Counted from the first letter of the stretch, positions 1 through 8,872 are shown. The stretch: DNA of 64,000 nucleotides from Pseudomonas brassicacearum (GCF_000585995.1 NZ_CP007410.1:496001-560000), one strand, 5' to 3'. The notes: generated from the sequence alone by a model not told the origin. Translations and numbers: made by a program.

Positions 1-874
1 GACTGGTCTTGAGTGCGTCCAGGCTTGCGTACATTTGCAGTGGATTACCCGGGCTGTAGAGGATCGCGCTTCCGGGATTGTCGGTATTGTCATGCTGTGT
101 CAGCGCAACCGCGCCCGGCATCGGCACACTGGACCACCACCCTTCGGGGGTGACACTCAGGCTATAGACCCCGGGCCGGACACTTTCCGCCATCTTGGCC
201 CGAGACGCGGCATCCAGTGCCGACAGCGCATGCTCCGTCAGCGCTTTGTGCATCGGCAGACCCAGGATTGCGTCCAGCCGATGGAGGTCTGCTTGCGCCT
301 TGAGTTGCCTGCCGAATTCATGAGCCAGCCAGTCGTCAATGCTGCGGTCCGGGCTGAAATCGGACGGTTTGTCCCAGAACTTATCCAGAGCCTCTGTCAG
401 CAGTTGTTCATACGACACCGGTATGAGGCTGATCAGTCGTTTGATTGCTTCCTTTGCGTCACGGCTATTCAAGGTGGCCGGCATATCCGTGACGTTTTCC
501 TGATCGGTGACGACGTTGATGCTGGCCAGATCGATGAAGAATTCCCGCGCATTTACCTTACCGGCGACGGCGCGCCAGAAAAGTGTATTGAGGGGAACTG
601 TCTCGAGCACTGTCCGTTTAACCGTCGATGCATCGGTTGTGTGGGCAGGTTGAGGAATGCGTTCGTCGTGCAGCCGGCACACGAGTATTTCTTTTACGGT
701 CACCTTGTCCGCCATCGCGGGGAAGCTTTTTCTGAACCAGTAATCCAAGTGCCGTGTAGCCACCTTCGAAGGGCGTGGAAGGGTGTCGTTCAGGCGGATC
801 ATCTGCTGCTGCGAGGCCTTGAGTTGGCTTATCAGCAGGGCGCTAGCGGTTTGTAAAGGGTTGTTCTCCAGCAT
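1..874 (-). CDS. DUF6543-type (dermonecrotic-toxin-like) protein, N-terminal part only
   Basis: An open frame runs on the minus strand from an ATG at 874 to the left edge of the window without a stop (about 291 codons), so only the N-terminal part is present. An AGGAAG ribosome site lies about 5 nt upstream. The protein starts MLENNPLQTASALL and has the look of the large Pseudomonas DUF6543 proteins: a helical N-terminus, then a segment ending in SAILYSPGNPLQMYASLDAL, which resembles the 'LLYTPG...SLDAL' segment of that family. There is no signal peptide. Family members are large and suspected of being secreted toxins or effectors, but function is not established. A plus-strand frame over the same bases (35-856) has no recognisable protein character and is treated as a shadow. 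Confidence 0.6.
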   Translation of the reverse strand, partial: MLENNPLQTASALLISQLKASQQQMIRLNDTLPRPSKVATRHLDYWFRKSFPAMADKVTVKEILVCRLHDERIPQPAHTTDASTVKRTVLETVPLNTLFWRAVAGKVNAREFFIDLASINVVTDQENVTDMPATLNSRDAKEAIKRLISLIPVSYEQLLTEALDKFWDKPSDFSPDRSIDDWLAHEFGRQLKAQADLHRLDAILGLPMHKALTEHALSALDAASRAKMAESVRPGVYSLSVTPEGWWSSVPMPGAVALTQHDNTDNPGSAILYSPGNPLQMYASLDALKTS

Positions 875-1087
875 GTTCTCTTCCTGAGAAAATTTTCGGA
901 AGGGATAACCTATTGAAGAAGCGCGAAGAGGGGGCGGTATATAGATACCGCATGTAGCGGCACCGGGCGATGTACACAAGTTGTGAAGACATGATCTATG
1001 TGGGGGCCGCGCTTGCTCATGATGGCCGATAGCTGCTCATGCTTCAGCGCGGACCTCCAGAAGCGGAACGCGGAGCGTCCCTGGCGG

Positions 1088-1113
1088 CGTTCCCACGCGG
1101 GAGCGTGGGAACG
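1088..1113. repeat. Short REP-like palindrome, GTTCCCACGC type
   Basis: A perfect 11-bp inverted repeat (cgttcccacgc / gcgtgggaacg) separated by ggga. It lies between the left-edge toxin-like gene and the last gene of the pigment operon, where it could act as a transcript end or mRNA-stabilising hairpin. The arms differ from the other REP families in the window. Confidence 0.7.
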
Positions 1114-1165
1114 ATCAAAATGGCTGCGCAGCCCAGTGGGAGCGCCACCGGGCCTCTTTAGCGCT

Positions 1166-1612
1166 TTATTGCACCTTCGCCAAATCCCCTTTCAACGCAA
1201 CGCCCGCCATGATCGCGCCGGCGTGGCATTCGTAGGTGGTCGGATCCTTGCGTTCGTTGCTCTTGTAGAAGCTGACGATGTTGGTGACCGCATTGGCGCC
1301 GGCGTTCTTGGCGGCCTGGTGCAAGCTGATCAGTGCCGATTGCAGCACCCATTCGCAGGCCACTTCATCGGATTTGTTGAAGGCATTGGTTTTCTTGTTG
1401 GTCACGGCACCCGGGCTGACGACGGTGACGTTGCCAGCCGGTTTGTTGCCAGCCAGGTAGAACTTCACGCTGCCGTCGATTTTGCCGGTGCGGATGGCTT
1501 CGGCGACGACTTTGTCAAACGGCAGGAACAGCGCGGTATCGCGAGCCTGGCTGATGGCTGGCAGGGTGCTGAGCAAGAGAGCGGCGGTTACGGCGATTTT
1601 CTTCAACGACAT
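1166..1612 (-). CDS. Small secreted 'excinuclease-like' protein of APE clusters
   Basis: A 148-residue protein with a clear Sec signal peptide (MSLKKIAVTAALLLSTLPAI, cleavage near AISQA-RD). The mature part has two cysteines (VACEWV, YECHAG) and a GANAVTNIVSFYKSN segment. The family is often misnamed 'excinuclease ABC subunit A' in databases and recurs at the end of aryl-polyene clusters; its function is unknown. Two ATG codons lie side by side. The second (1612) sits 7 nt from AAGGAG and is preferred over 1615. The gene is the likely last member of the pigment operon, 42 nt after the ketosynthase gene. Confidence 0.65.
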   Translation of the reverse strand: MSLKKIAVTAALLLSTLPAISQARDTALFLPFDKVVAEAIRTGKIDGSVKFYLAGNKPAGNVTVVSPGAVTNKKTNAFNKSDEVACEWVLQSALISLHQAAKNAGANAVTNIVSFYKSNERKDPTTYECHAGAIMAGVALKGDLAKVQ

Positions 1613-1654
1613 CATGAGTCTCCTTGACGAGGGGTAACGGGCATTTGAACCGGT

Positions 1655-2881
1655 TCAGTGCCAGCGGCGGAAGATCAGCGAGGTGTTGACCCCACCAAAG
1701 GCGAAGTTGTTGTTCATCACGTATTCGTTGCTCATCGGCCTGAACTCATTGCGCAGGTAATCGAGCTTGCCGCATTGGGGATCAACCTCGTCGAGGTTGA
1801 AGGTGTGCACGTAGAGGTCGCGGTTCAGCATTTCGATGCTGAACCAGGATTCCAACGCGCCACAGGCGCCCAGGGTATGGCCAAGAAAGCTCTTTTGCGA
1901 GCTGATGGGCATGTGCTCGCCGAACAGGCTGCTGGTGGCCAGGGTTTCGGCGATGTCGCCTTGTTCGGTGGCGGTGCCGTGGCCGTTGACGTAGCCGATG
2001 GCGGCAGGCTCGAGGCCGGCATCTTCCAGGGCCAGTTCCATGGCCCGGCGCATGGTGCTCAGTTCGGGACGGGTGGCGTGCTGGCCGTCGGCGTTGCTGC
2101 CAAAACCGACGATTTCGGCATGGATATGCGCGCCGCGCGCCAACGCATGTTCCAGCTCTTCGAGTACCAACATGCCGGCGCCTTCGCCGATCACCAGCCC
2201 ATCGCGGTCCTTGTCGTAGGGGCGCGGGCTGGTTTGCGGGGCGTCGTTTTTCAGGCTGGTGGCGTAGAGCGCATCGAAGACCATCGCTTCGGTCGGGCAC
2301 AGCTCTTCGGCGCCACCGGCCAGCATCAGCGGCAGGCGCCCGAACTTGATTGCCTCGTAGGCATAGCCGATGCCATGGCTGCCGCTGGTGCAGGCGCTGG
2401 AGGTGGGAATCAGGCGCCCGGTCAGCCCGAAGAAGATGCTGATGTTGGCCGCCGTGGTGTGGGGCATCATCCGCACATAGGAGTTGGCGTTCAGCCCTTC
2501 GGCCACGCTGTTGAGCAGCATGTTGCCAAAGGCCTTGATCTCATCGGTGCTGCCGGTGGACGAACCGCAGGACACGCCCATGCGCCCGTCCTTGATCGAC
2601 TCGTCGCCCAGCAGGCCGGCGTCGGCCAGGGCTTGTTCCGCCGCGCCCACCGCCAGGCGCGAGACCCGGCCCATGCTGCGCAGTTGCTTGCGCGTCCAGT
2701 GAGCCGGGACCTGGAAGTCGTCGATGGGGCCTGCCAGGCGCGTGTTCAGTTCGGTGAAGCGGTCCCATTCGTCCATGCGCCGGATGCCGCTGCGGTTGGC
2801 GGCGAAGTTGGCGGCGATGGTGTCCCAGTCGCTGCCGATGGAGGTGATACCGGCCATGCCGGTGACGACGACGCGCTTCAT
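1655..2881 (-). CDS. Beta-ketoacyl-ACP synthase (KAS II/FabF-like), APE cluster
   Basis: A 408-residue thiolase-fold ketosynthase that condenses malonyl-ACP with the growing aryl-polyene chain. The catalytic residues are present: Cys164 in SSACTSG, His301 in NGHGTATEQ, and Lys330/His335 in SQKSFLGHTLG. The start chosen is the ATG at 2881, which shares one base with the TGA of the ketoreductase (TGATG); a GTG two codons upstream is possible. This is the second complete ketosynthase of the cluster, so it may act at a different step or chain length from the one at 4070-5266. In published APE systems two KS genes and a chain-length factor occur together; which KS pairs with the CLF cannot be read from sequence alone. 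Confidence 0.92.
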   Translation of the reverse strand: MKRVVVTGMAGITSIGSDWDTIAANFAANRSGIRRMDEWDRFTELNTRLAGPIDDFQVPAHWTRKQLRSMGRVSRLAVGAAEQALADAGLLGDESIKDGRMGVSCGSSTGSTDEIKAFGNMLLNSVAEGLNANSYVRMMPHTTAANISIFFGLTGRLIPTSSACTSGSHGIGYAYEAIKFGRLPLMLAGGAEELCPTEAMVFDALYATSLKNDAPQTSPRPYDKDRDGLVIGEGAGMLVLEELEHALARGAHIHAEIVGFGSNADGQHATRPELSTMRRAMELALEDAGLEPAAIGYVNGHGTATEQGDIAETLATSSLFGEHMPISSQKSFLGHTLGACGALESWFSIEMLNRDLYVHTFNLDEVDPQCGKLDYLRNEFRPMSNEYVMNNNFAFGGVNTSLIFRRWH

Positions 2882-3609
2882 CAGCACAGGCCTCCATTGA
2901 CGGCCAGCACCTGTCGGGTGATGTAGCCCGCTTCGGCGGACATCAGGAAATTCACCGCGCCAGCCACCTCTTCTGGGGTGCCCATGCGCTGGGCGGGGAT
3001 CATTTTCATCAGTTCTTCCACGGGCACGTTTTCATCGAGCATGGCGGTGTCGATCAGGCCAGGCGCGACGCAATTGACGGTGATCTTGCGCTTGCCCAAC
3101 TCAATTGCCAACGCCTTGGCCGCGCCGATCAAGCCGGCCTTCGACGCACTGTAGTTGACTTGGCCGCGGTTGCCGATCAGCCCGGAAACCGAGGTGATGC
3201 AGACGATTCGCCCGGCGGCGCGACGACGAATCATCGGCATCATCACCGGGTGCAGCACGTTGTAGAAACCGTCGAGGTTGGTGCGCATCACCGTGTCCCA
3301 GTCGTCCTCGCTCAGCGCCGGGAAGGCGCCGTCGCGGGTCAGGCCGGCGTTGAGCACCACGCCGTAATAGGCGCCGTGGGTGTCGACATCGGCTTCAAGG
3401 ATGGCTTTGCAGGCGGCGCGGTCGGACACGTCGAATTGCAGCACCCGGGCATTGCGACCCAGGGCCTGGATTTGGGCCTGCACGGCTTCGGCCTCGGCGT
3501 GGCCGCTGCGGCAATGCAGCACGATGTCGTGCCCGGCCTGGGCCAGGCGCAGGGCGATAGCGCGGCCGATGCCACGGCTGGAGCCGGTGACCAGTACGGA
3601 TTCAGTCAT
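2881..3609 (-). CDS. 3-oxoacyl-ACP reductase (FabG-like SDR), APE cluster
   Basis: A 242-residue classical short-chain dehydrogenase that reduces the 3-oxoacyl-ACP after each condensation, using NADPH. Visible motifs are the cofactor motif TGSSRGIGRAIA at the N-terminus, the LNAG motif, the catalytic Ser in ITSVSG and YSASKAG (Tyr and Lys). The end (QVLAVNGGLC) matches FabG proteins. The start overlaps the upstream dehydratase stop as ATGA, so the genes are probably translationally coupled. Confidence 0.92.
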   Translation of the reverse strand: MTESVLVTGSSRGIGRAIALRLAQAGHDIVLHCRSGHAEAEAVQAQIQALGRNARVLQFDVSDRAACKAILEADVDTHGAYYGVVLNAGLTRDGAFPALSEDDWDTVMRTNLDGFYNVLHPVMMPMIRRRAAGRIVCITSVSGLIGNRGQVNYSASKAGLIGAAKALAIELGKRKITVNCVAPGLIDTAMLDENVPVEELMKMIPAQRMGTPEEVAGAVNFLMSAEAGYITRQVLAVNGGLC

Positions 3610-4073
3610 GGCGGGGTTCCTGTTGCAGACGGTTCATGAAGGTAATGGGCGCCCTTGGGCGGACGGAACACGTTCAGCCGGGCCATGGCATGGATGCCAG
3701 GGGCGTGGATGTGGCATTCGAACACGCCCATGCCGTTGTCGTCTTCCAGGGAGCGCACACCGTGGATGGTCAGCTCGGCACCGACTGGGAAATACTCGAC
3801 GTTGCATTCGAACTTGCGGGTGCCGAGCAGGAAACCCAGCTCCACGGCATCGCCGCGTCGGCGGGCATGGCAACCGGCAAATGCTGCAACGCTCTGGGCC
3901 ATCAACTCGATGCCAACCCAGGCCGGCAGCGCGCCGTCGTCGCGGTTGAACAAACCGCCAGGCTTGACCGTGGTGCAGGTATGGATCTGCTCGTCATCGA
4001 AGGCCAGGATCCGGTCGATCAGAATCATGTCGCCGGCATGGGGCAGCAGTTCGGCGAGTGGCCAGTCAATCAT
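3606..4073 (-). CDS. Hotdog-fold 3-hydroxyacyl-ACP dehydratase, APE cluster
   Basis: A 155-residue FabA/FabZ-like hotdog protein (MIDWPLAELLPHAGDMILIDRI at the N-terminus, with HAGDM as the likely catalytic-His loop, then GIELMAQSVAAFAG, where Glu is in the central helix). It dehydrates 3-hydroxyacyl-ACP to build the conjugated double bonds. It corresponds to the free-standing dehydratase of APE systems (ApeP type); the other hotdog domain in this cluster is fused to the ligase at 15554-17227. It overlaps both neighbours by 4 bp. Confidence 0.85.
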   Translation of the reverse strand: MIDWPLAELLPHAGDMILIDRILAFDDEQIHTCTTVKPGGLFNRDDGALPAWVGIELMAQSVAAFAGCHARRRGDAVELGFLLGTRKFECNVEYFPVGAELTIHGVRSLEDDNGMGVFECHIHAPGIHAMARLNVFRPPKGAHYLHEPSATGTPP

Positions 4074-5266
4074 GGGGCGTCTCCGATAATCAGGCTGACG
4101 TTGTTGCCGCCGAAGGCGAACGAATTGCTCATCAGGCGGCGCGGCGATGTCGGGTTCAGGCGGGTGCTGGCGTTTACCCAGTCCAGCGCTGGCAGTTCAG
4201 GGTCGGCCTGGCCGTCCCAGACATGCGGTGGCAGACGCTGGTCGGGATTTTCGGCGCTCAGGCTCAACCAGCAGAACGCTGCTTCCAGCGCCCCGGCTGC
4301 CCCAAGGGTATGGCCGGTCATGGGCTTGGTGGACGAACAGGGCACCCCTGTCGGAAACAGCCCGGCCACTGCCTGGCTTTCCATGGCGTCATTGTGTTGC
4401 GTGGCGGTGCCGTGCAGGTTCAGGTAGTCGATCTGGCGGGCCTCGATGCCTGCGCAGTGCAAGGCTTTTTCCATCGCTTGGCGGGCGCCGCGACCACTGG
4501 GTTCAGGGGCGGAAATATGGTGGGCATCGGAGCTGGCGCCGTCGCCCAGCAAGGCAATACGAGTGCCGTCACCTGGCGTCTTGCTCATGAGAAACAGCAC
4601 CGCCGCTTCACCAATATTGATGCCGCTGCGGTTCGCTGAAAACGGATTGCAGCGTTCGCTGGAGACCGCTTCCAGGGCGGAAAAACCATTGAGAGTCAGT
4701 TTGCACAGACTGTCCACTCCGCCACAGAGCACGGCATCGCACAGGCCCAGGTCCAGCAGGCGTCGGGCGCTCATCAAGGCGCGGGCGCTGGATGTGCAGG
4801 CGGTGGAAATCACATAGGAGGGACCGCTCAGGTCGAGCCAGTCGGACAGAAAGTTGGCCGGCGCGCTGAGCTCCTGTTGCTGGTAGTCGTAGCCGTCGGG
4901 GAAGCGCTGCTCGCGCAGGTAATGGGCAATGCCACTGCTCGCCTCATCGATGCCCGAGGTGCTGGTACCGAGCACGATGCCAATACGGGCGCGGCCGTAG
5001 GTGTGGATTGCCTGATCGATCTCGGTGCGGATCTGCAACCCGGCTTCCAGCAGCAGCTGATTATTGCGGCTGCGCTGTGCCACCAACGCTTCGGGGATAG
5101 GCGCGAGTTCACCGGACACCGAGGCCACCGGTAATGCACGCTCAGCCACCCAACCAGCCTCGACACGCACGCCGCCGCAGTCGCCGGCAAACAGATTGCG
5201 CGCAACTGTATGTTTGTCGCGGCCCAGGGCGCAGATCACCCCGAGGGCATTCAAATAGGCGGTCAT
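4070..5266 (-). CDS. Beta-ketoacyl-ACP synthase, APE cluster
   Basis: A 398-residue ketosynthase starting MTAYLNALGVICALG. The triad is complete: Cys157 in STACTSS, His285 in LHGTATQHND, and Lys314/His319 in STKPMTGHTLG, so it is catalytic and not a chain-length factor. An in-frame extension to 5566 would read through the preceding lipoprotein gene and has no protein character. The ATG at 5266 overlaps that gene's stop as ATGA and is the real start. It probably extends the polyene chain with the two ACPs and the CLF-like protein encoded at the head of the operon. Confidence 0.92.
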   Translation of the reverse strand: MTAYLNALGVICALGRDKHTVARNLFAGDCGGVRVEAGWVAERALPVASVSGELAPIPEALVAQRSRNNQLLLEAGLQIRTEIDQAIHTYGRARIGIVLGTSTSGIDEASSGIAHYLREQRFPDGYDYQQQELSAPANFLSDWLDLSGPSYVISTACTSSARALMSARRLLDLGLCDAVLCGGVDSLCKLTLNGFSALEAVSSERCNPFSANRSGINIGEAAVLFLMSKTPGDGTRIALLGDGASSDAHHISAPEPSGRGARQAMEKALHCAGIEARQIDYLNLHGTATQHNDAMESQAVAGLFPTGVPCSSTKPMTGHTLGAAGALEAAFCWLSLSAENPDQRLPPHVWDGQADPELPALDWVNASTRLNPTSPRRLMSNSFAFGGNNVSLIIGDAP

Positions 5267-5745
5267 GGGGCGCTCTCGGTCAACGGTGTGATGCGGTAGT
5301 GCGGGCCTTGGGGCAGGCTCAGTTGAAAGTCCAGCGGTCGCTCGTAGCGCACCTGCCAGCGGGCATCGAGGGTTCGCTGCCCATCCTGGTGTCGGGCGGC
5401 CGGATAGTTGCCCGGCAGTTCGCCTTCGGGTGTGAGGGCAAACAACAGCGCAGCGAACAATTCCCGGGCCTCGGCATTGGGCGGCAGCAGTCCATCGGCC
5501 TGCCAATGGCCATCGATCAGGCGTTGGCGGGCCACCGGAATGCCCAGCGGGTCCATCATCGACCACCGGATACCGGCGTCTTCACGTTGGATGACCAACA
5601 GCCAATCCAGCCGTTGACCGGCCAGTTGTCGCTCGATGTGCAACTGCAATGGCAGCACCAGGGTTGGCGTGCGCTCGGGCAACGGCGCGTGGCTGGCGCA
5701 GGCACTGAGCAGCAACAGGCAGCCAAAAAGCAGGGCGCGCATCAT
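5263..5745 (-). CDS. DUF3261 lipoprotein, APE cluster
   Basis: A 160-residue lipoprotein: signal peptide MMRALLFGCLLLL followed by the lipobox LSAC, so it should be lipidated and sorted to a membrane. The rest is a globular domain typical of DUF3261 proteins, which occur in APE clusters beside the LolA-like and MMPL proteins. It is presumably part of the machinery that moves or seats the pigment lipid in the outer membrane. Adjacent ATG codons lie at 5745 and 5742; the stop of the methyltransferase overlaps them. Confidence 0.78.
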   Translation of the reverse strand: MMRALLFGCLLLLSACASHAPLPERTPTLVLPLQLHIERQLAGQRLDWLLVIQREDAGIRWSMMDPLGIPVARQRLIDGHWQADGLLPPNAEARELFAALLFALTPEGELPGNYPAARHQDGQRTLDARWQVRYERPLDFQLSLPQGPHYRITPLTESAP

Positions 5746-6470
5746 TCGATGACCCCTTCGACGGGCTTGCGGGCCACCACATTGACCAGGGTTTCCTCCC
5801 GTTCGCCGAACGGCTTGGCGCGGCGCAAGCCAAAGCGTTCCAGCAAGCCGAAATCCTTGGAGCGGCTCCACCACAGGTACGGATAGGAGACGTTGCGGGC
5901 CTCGAACTCGAACCCCTGGCTGCGGATCATTTCCAAGTACTGGGCAGCACTTTTTTGCACGTGCATCGGATGACGGAACAGCCAGCGGATCACCCAGGTA
6001 TCGATGTAGGCCTCGGTGGATTCGGCGAACATCAGGTAACCGCCGGGCTTGAGCACGCGATAGAACTCGGCGAGGGCTTTTTCCTGCTCCACCAGATGAT
6101 GGAAGGTCTGGTGGCAGAACAACAGGTCGACACTGGCATCCGGCACCGCCAGCGTCGCGCAGTCGCTGCCGATCAATTCCACGGTCATGCCTTGGCGCGC
6201 GGCTTCCTCCTGGCTCAGGTCCAGGCTATGGGGGTCGGCGTCCACCCCGATCAGGCGTTGCGGCGCGAACACCTGGCGCAGGTACTGGAACGACTTGCCC
6301 TGGCCGCAACCGGCGTCCAGCAGCACCGGGTTGGCCGGCAGCGGGGCGCTGAACAGGCTGCGCAGGTCATTGATCGCCACCCGCAGCACATGGTGCTGCC
6401 AGGTGTGGCTGCGCAGGAACCAGAAGCCGAAGCGCGTCTCTTCGACGTAGTTGTCGCTCAGGTAGCTCAT
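5742..6470 (-). CDS. Class I SAM-dependent methyltransferase, APE cluster
   Basis: A 242-residue Rossmann-fold methyltransferase. Motif I is LLDAGCGQGKSF, the acidic residue after beta-2 is in GVDADP, and a DLLFCHQTFHHL segment and LKPGGYLMFAE follow. In APE pathways a methyltransferase modifies the aryl head group, and this is the obvious candidate; the position methylated is not readable. The gene lies 10 bp after the flavoprotein gene and overlaps the lipoprotein gene. Confidence 0.85.
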   Translation of the reverse strand: MSYLSDNYVEETRFGFWFLRSHTWQHHVLRVAINDLRSLFSAPLPANPVLLDAGCGQGKSFQYLRQVFAPQRLIGVDADPHSLDLSQEEAARQGMTVELIGSDCATLAVPDASVDLLFCHQTFHHLVEQEKALAEFYRVLKPGGYLMFAESTEAYIDTWVIRWLFRHPMHVQKSAAQYLEMIRSQGFEFEARNVSYPYLWWSRSKDFGLLERFGLRRAKPFGEREETLVNVVARKPVEGVIE

Positions 6471-6480
6471 TGTACTTCAC

Positions 6481-7713
6481 TCATGGTGCGGGGCTCGCAC
6501 AGATTTCCGAGAGCATGCGCAGGCGCCGTTTCGGTTCGCTGACAAACGGGTTGCGCTGATCCCAGGCGTAACCGGCCAGGATCGAGCTGATCATGCGGCG
6601 GATGTCGTCCGAGCCTTCGGTGTAGAAAATCACGTCCTGGAAGGTGCCGGCGTACCAGCCCTCGACGTAGCAGCGGAAGGTATCGACGCCGCGCTTGAGT
6701 GGCTCGGCGAATTCGCTTTGCCAATCCACGCTTTCGCCTTGCAACTGACGATGCAGCACACCGGCGGCCATGCTCGCCGAGCGCATGGCAATGGTCACGC
6801 CGGAAGAGAACACCGGGTCGAGGAATTCGGCAGCGTTGCCCAGCAGGGCAAAGCCCGGGCCATGCAGGGTCTTGACGTTGGCCGAGTAGCCACCGATGGT
6901 CCGCGCCGGAGTGTCCCACACGGCATTCTTCAACACGTCGGCCAGGCTTGGGGTTTCGGCGATGAAACCGCGCAGGCACGCGTCGAGGTCGTCGGTACGT
7001 TCCGCGAAATGTTCCGCTGCCGCGACCACGCCCACGGAGCAGCGCCCGCCACTGAACGGAATGGTCCAGAACCACACGTCGCGTTTGCTCGGGTGGGTGG
7101 TGATCAGGATTTTTTCCCGGTCGAAGGTCGGCGCGTCGATGCGATCTTCAATATGGGTAAACACCGCTTGGCGTACCGGGAAATTCGACGGTGCCTCAAG
7201 GTCCAGCAGGCGCGGCAGGACCCGGCCGTAGCCGCTGGCGTCGAGCACGAAATCGGCCTCGACCCGGTACTCGCTGCCGTCTTCGCGCTGCACGCCCAGT
7301 TGTGGTTTGGCGAGGCTGAAATCGGCGCTGGTTATGGCTTGGCCATAACGAATCTCCACGCCTTGCAGCGCGGCCTGGTCGGCCAGCAATTTATCGAAGT
7401 CGGCGCGTTGCACCTGGAAAGTCGTGGGCTTGCCGTTGCTGAAGGTATCGCCGAAATCGAAGGCGCTGTAGCGCTCGCCCCAGGCGAACGCCGCACCGTT
7501 CTTGCGTTGGAACCCGGCGGCATTCACTGCGTCGAGCATGCCGGCTTCTTCGACGAAGTCCAGGCAATGGGACAACAGGCTCTCGCCGATGGAGAACCGG
7601 GGGAAGTGCTGGCGTTCAATGACCAGCACATCGTGGCCCTTGCGCTTGAGCAGCGCGGCCGCGATGGCGCCCGAGGGACCCGCGCCGATGATGACGACCT
7701 GGCGACATTCCAT
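6481..7713 (-). CDS. FAD-dependent oxidoreductase, flavin-halogenase-like, APE cluster
   Basis: A 410-residue flavoprotein. The N-terminal dinucleotide motif is IIGAGPSGAIAAALL (8-22), ending in VIER. PRFSIGESLL (38-47) is typical of the halogenase/monooxygenase family. Two marks of flavin-dependent halogenases are visible: a lysine in QRKNGAAFAWG (Lys71) and the motif WFWTIP (214-219), which fits WxWxIP. Homologues in aryl-polyene and xanthomonadin clusters are variously called halogenase or monooxygenase. The role here could be halogenation or hydroxylation of the aryl ring. The start at 7713 follows the previous stop by 1 nt; upstream extension only overlaps the antiporter gene. Confidence 0.82.
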   Translation of the reverse strand: MECRQVVIIGAGPSGAIAAALLKRKGHDVLVIERQHFPRFSIGESLLSHCLDFVEEAGMLDAVNAAGFQRKNGAAFAWGERYSAFDFGDTFSNGKPTTFQVQRADFDKLLADQAALQGVEIRYGQAITSADFSLAKPQLGVQREDGSEYRVEADFVLDASGYGRVLPRLLDLEAPSNFPVRQAVFTHIEDRIDAPTFDREKILITTHPSKRDVWFWTIPFSGGRCSVGVVAAAEHFAERTDDLDACLRGFIAETPSLADVLKNAVWDTPARTIGGYSANVKTLHGPGFALLGNAAEFLDPVFSSGVTIAMRSASMAAGVLHRQLQGESVDWQSEFAEPLKRGVDTFRCYVEGWYAGTFQDVIFYTEGSDDIRRMISSILAGYAWDQRNPFVSEPKRRLRMLSEICASPAP

Positions 7714-7714
7714 T

Positions 7715-8872
7715 TCAACTCTTGGCACTTGAGCTCCTGGCCGGGACGGCAAACGAGGGAATACGGTGGAAACCGGCCACGGCCGGCAGCAATGTGGCGA
7801 TCAGGCCCATCAGCATCAGCGTGAAGTACAACGCCGGGCTGATGAGCTGTTGTTGCAAGAGCAGGTTGAGGAACACGATTTCACTCAAGCCGCGGATGTT
7901 CAGCAAGACACTTTCGCGCCAGCGACTGGCACCGGCAAAGGGTGTATCGGCCCATCCCAGCCCCAGCCAGTTGCCCAGCAGTTTGCTGGCGATCGGCAAT
8001 AGCAGCAACGCCCCTATCTGTAGCCAATCGAGGTTGTTCATGGCGCTGTGGACGTTGATTTGCACTATGCCGAAGGTGAGGATCAGCGGGATCGCCAGGT
8101 AGGTCTGCAAACCTTGCATCCAGCTCGCATTGAGCGGCAACACCAACGGCACCTTGAGCGCGGCCATGCACAGCAGATAACCAATGCCGACAATCAGTGC
8201 GTTGAGCCGATAGTGTTCGGCCACCACCAGCAGGGCAAAAAAGATCCCGCTGTGCAACAGCGGTTGGCGCAGGCCAAACAGTCGCAACAGCAGCGGCATA
8301 CAGGCACCGGCCAACGGCAGTAACAAACTGTTCAGGTGCAGGCTGCCCTGGGCCAGGCCGAACAGGCTCCAGCACATCAGGTCGATCAGAATCGCGGTTT
8401 GCACCAGGCGCCGGGTGGCGGCGGGTGGGTAGTCGATGTGGCGCAGGTACAGGTACAGCACCGGTATCGCGGTAATTGCAAACAGCAGCCCCACCGCCAG
8501 GGAACTGATCCAGGGCTGGGGCGGCAGCAACCAGAGCGCGGTGGCCAGACCGCAGGCGAACGGAATGCCGAAGCTCGGCAGGGCGATCTTCACGCTCTGG
8601 CGGTCCAGGCGCAGGTCAATCACGTCGCTGAGGATGTGTCCCAGCAATAGCGCGAACGCGAGGCTGTAGAGATTCTTCAGCCACACCGGCGACACCAGTT
8701 GCGCGCCGCTGAGGGACCAGCCGGGCTCGATCCAGAAGTACATCAGCAGGGGCAAGCCGAACGTCGCCAGCAGCAATTGGCTGACAATCGGAATCAGCCC
8801 GAAGCGACGGCCGATGCGCGTTGCGGCCGCGAATAGCCCCAGGGCCATGAGCCAGAACACCAGGATCATCAT
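7715..8872 (-). CDS. CPA2-type cation/proton antiporter-like membrane protein in the APE operon
   Basis: A 385-residue integral membrane protein with about 11-12 hydrophobic segments and no soluble domain. The C-terminal stretch NIRGLSEIVFLNLLLQQ followed by an ISPALYFTLMLMGLIATLLP segment resembles the 'TRGLVELIVLNIG...ISPxLF' region of CPA2 Na+/K+:H+ exchangers, and FAITAIPVLYLYL fits the family's central helix. It is co-directional and overlaps the MMPL gene by 4 bp (ATGATGA), so it belongs to the operon. A transporter of this kind is not a standard APE gene; its substrate is unknown. It could supply proton or cation balance to the MMPL exporter or carry out another step in export. Confidence 0.65.
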   Translation of the reverse strand: MMILVFWLMALGLFAAATRIGRRFGLIPIVSQLLLATFGLPLLMYFWIEPGWSLSGAQLVSPVWLKNLYSLAFALLLGHILSDVIDLRLDRQSVKIALPSFGIPFACGLATALWLLPPQPWISSLAVGLLFAITAIPVLYLYLRHIDYPPAATRRLVQTAILIDLMCWSLFGLAQGSLHLNSLLLPLAGACMPLLLRLFGLRQPLLHSGIFFALLVVAEHYRLNALIVGIGYLLCMAALKVPLVLPLNASWMQGLQTYLAIPLILTFGIVQINVHSAMNNLDWLQIGALLLLPIASKLLGNWLGLGWADTPFAGASRWRESVLLNIRGLSEIVFLNLLLQQQLISPALYFTLMLMGLIATLLPAVAGFHRIPSFAVPARSSSAKS

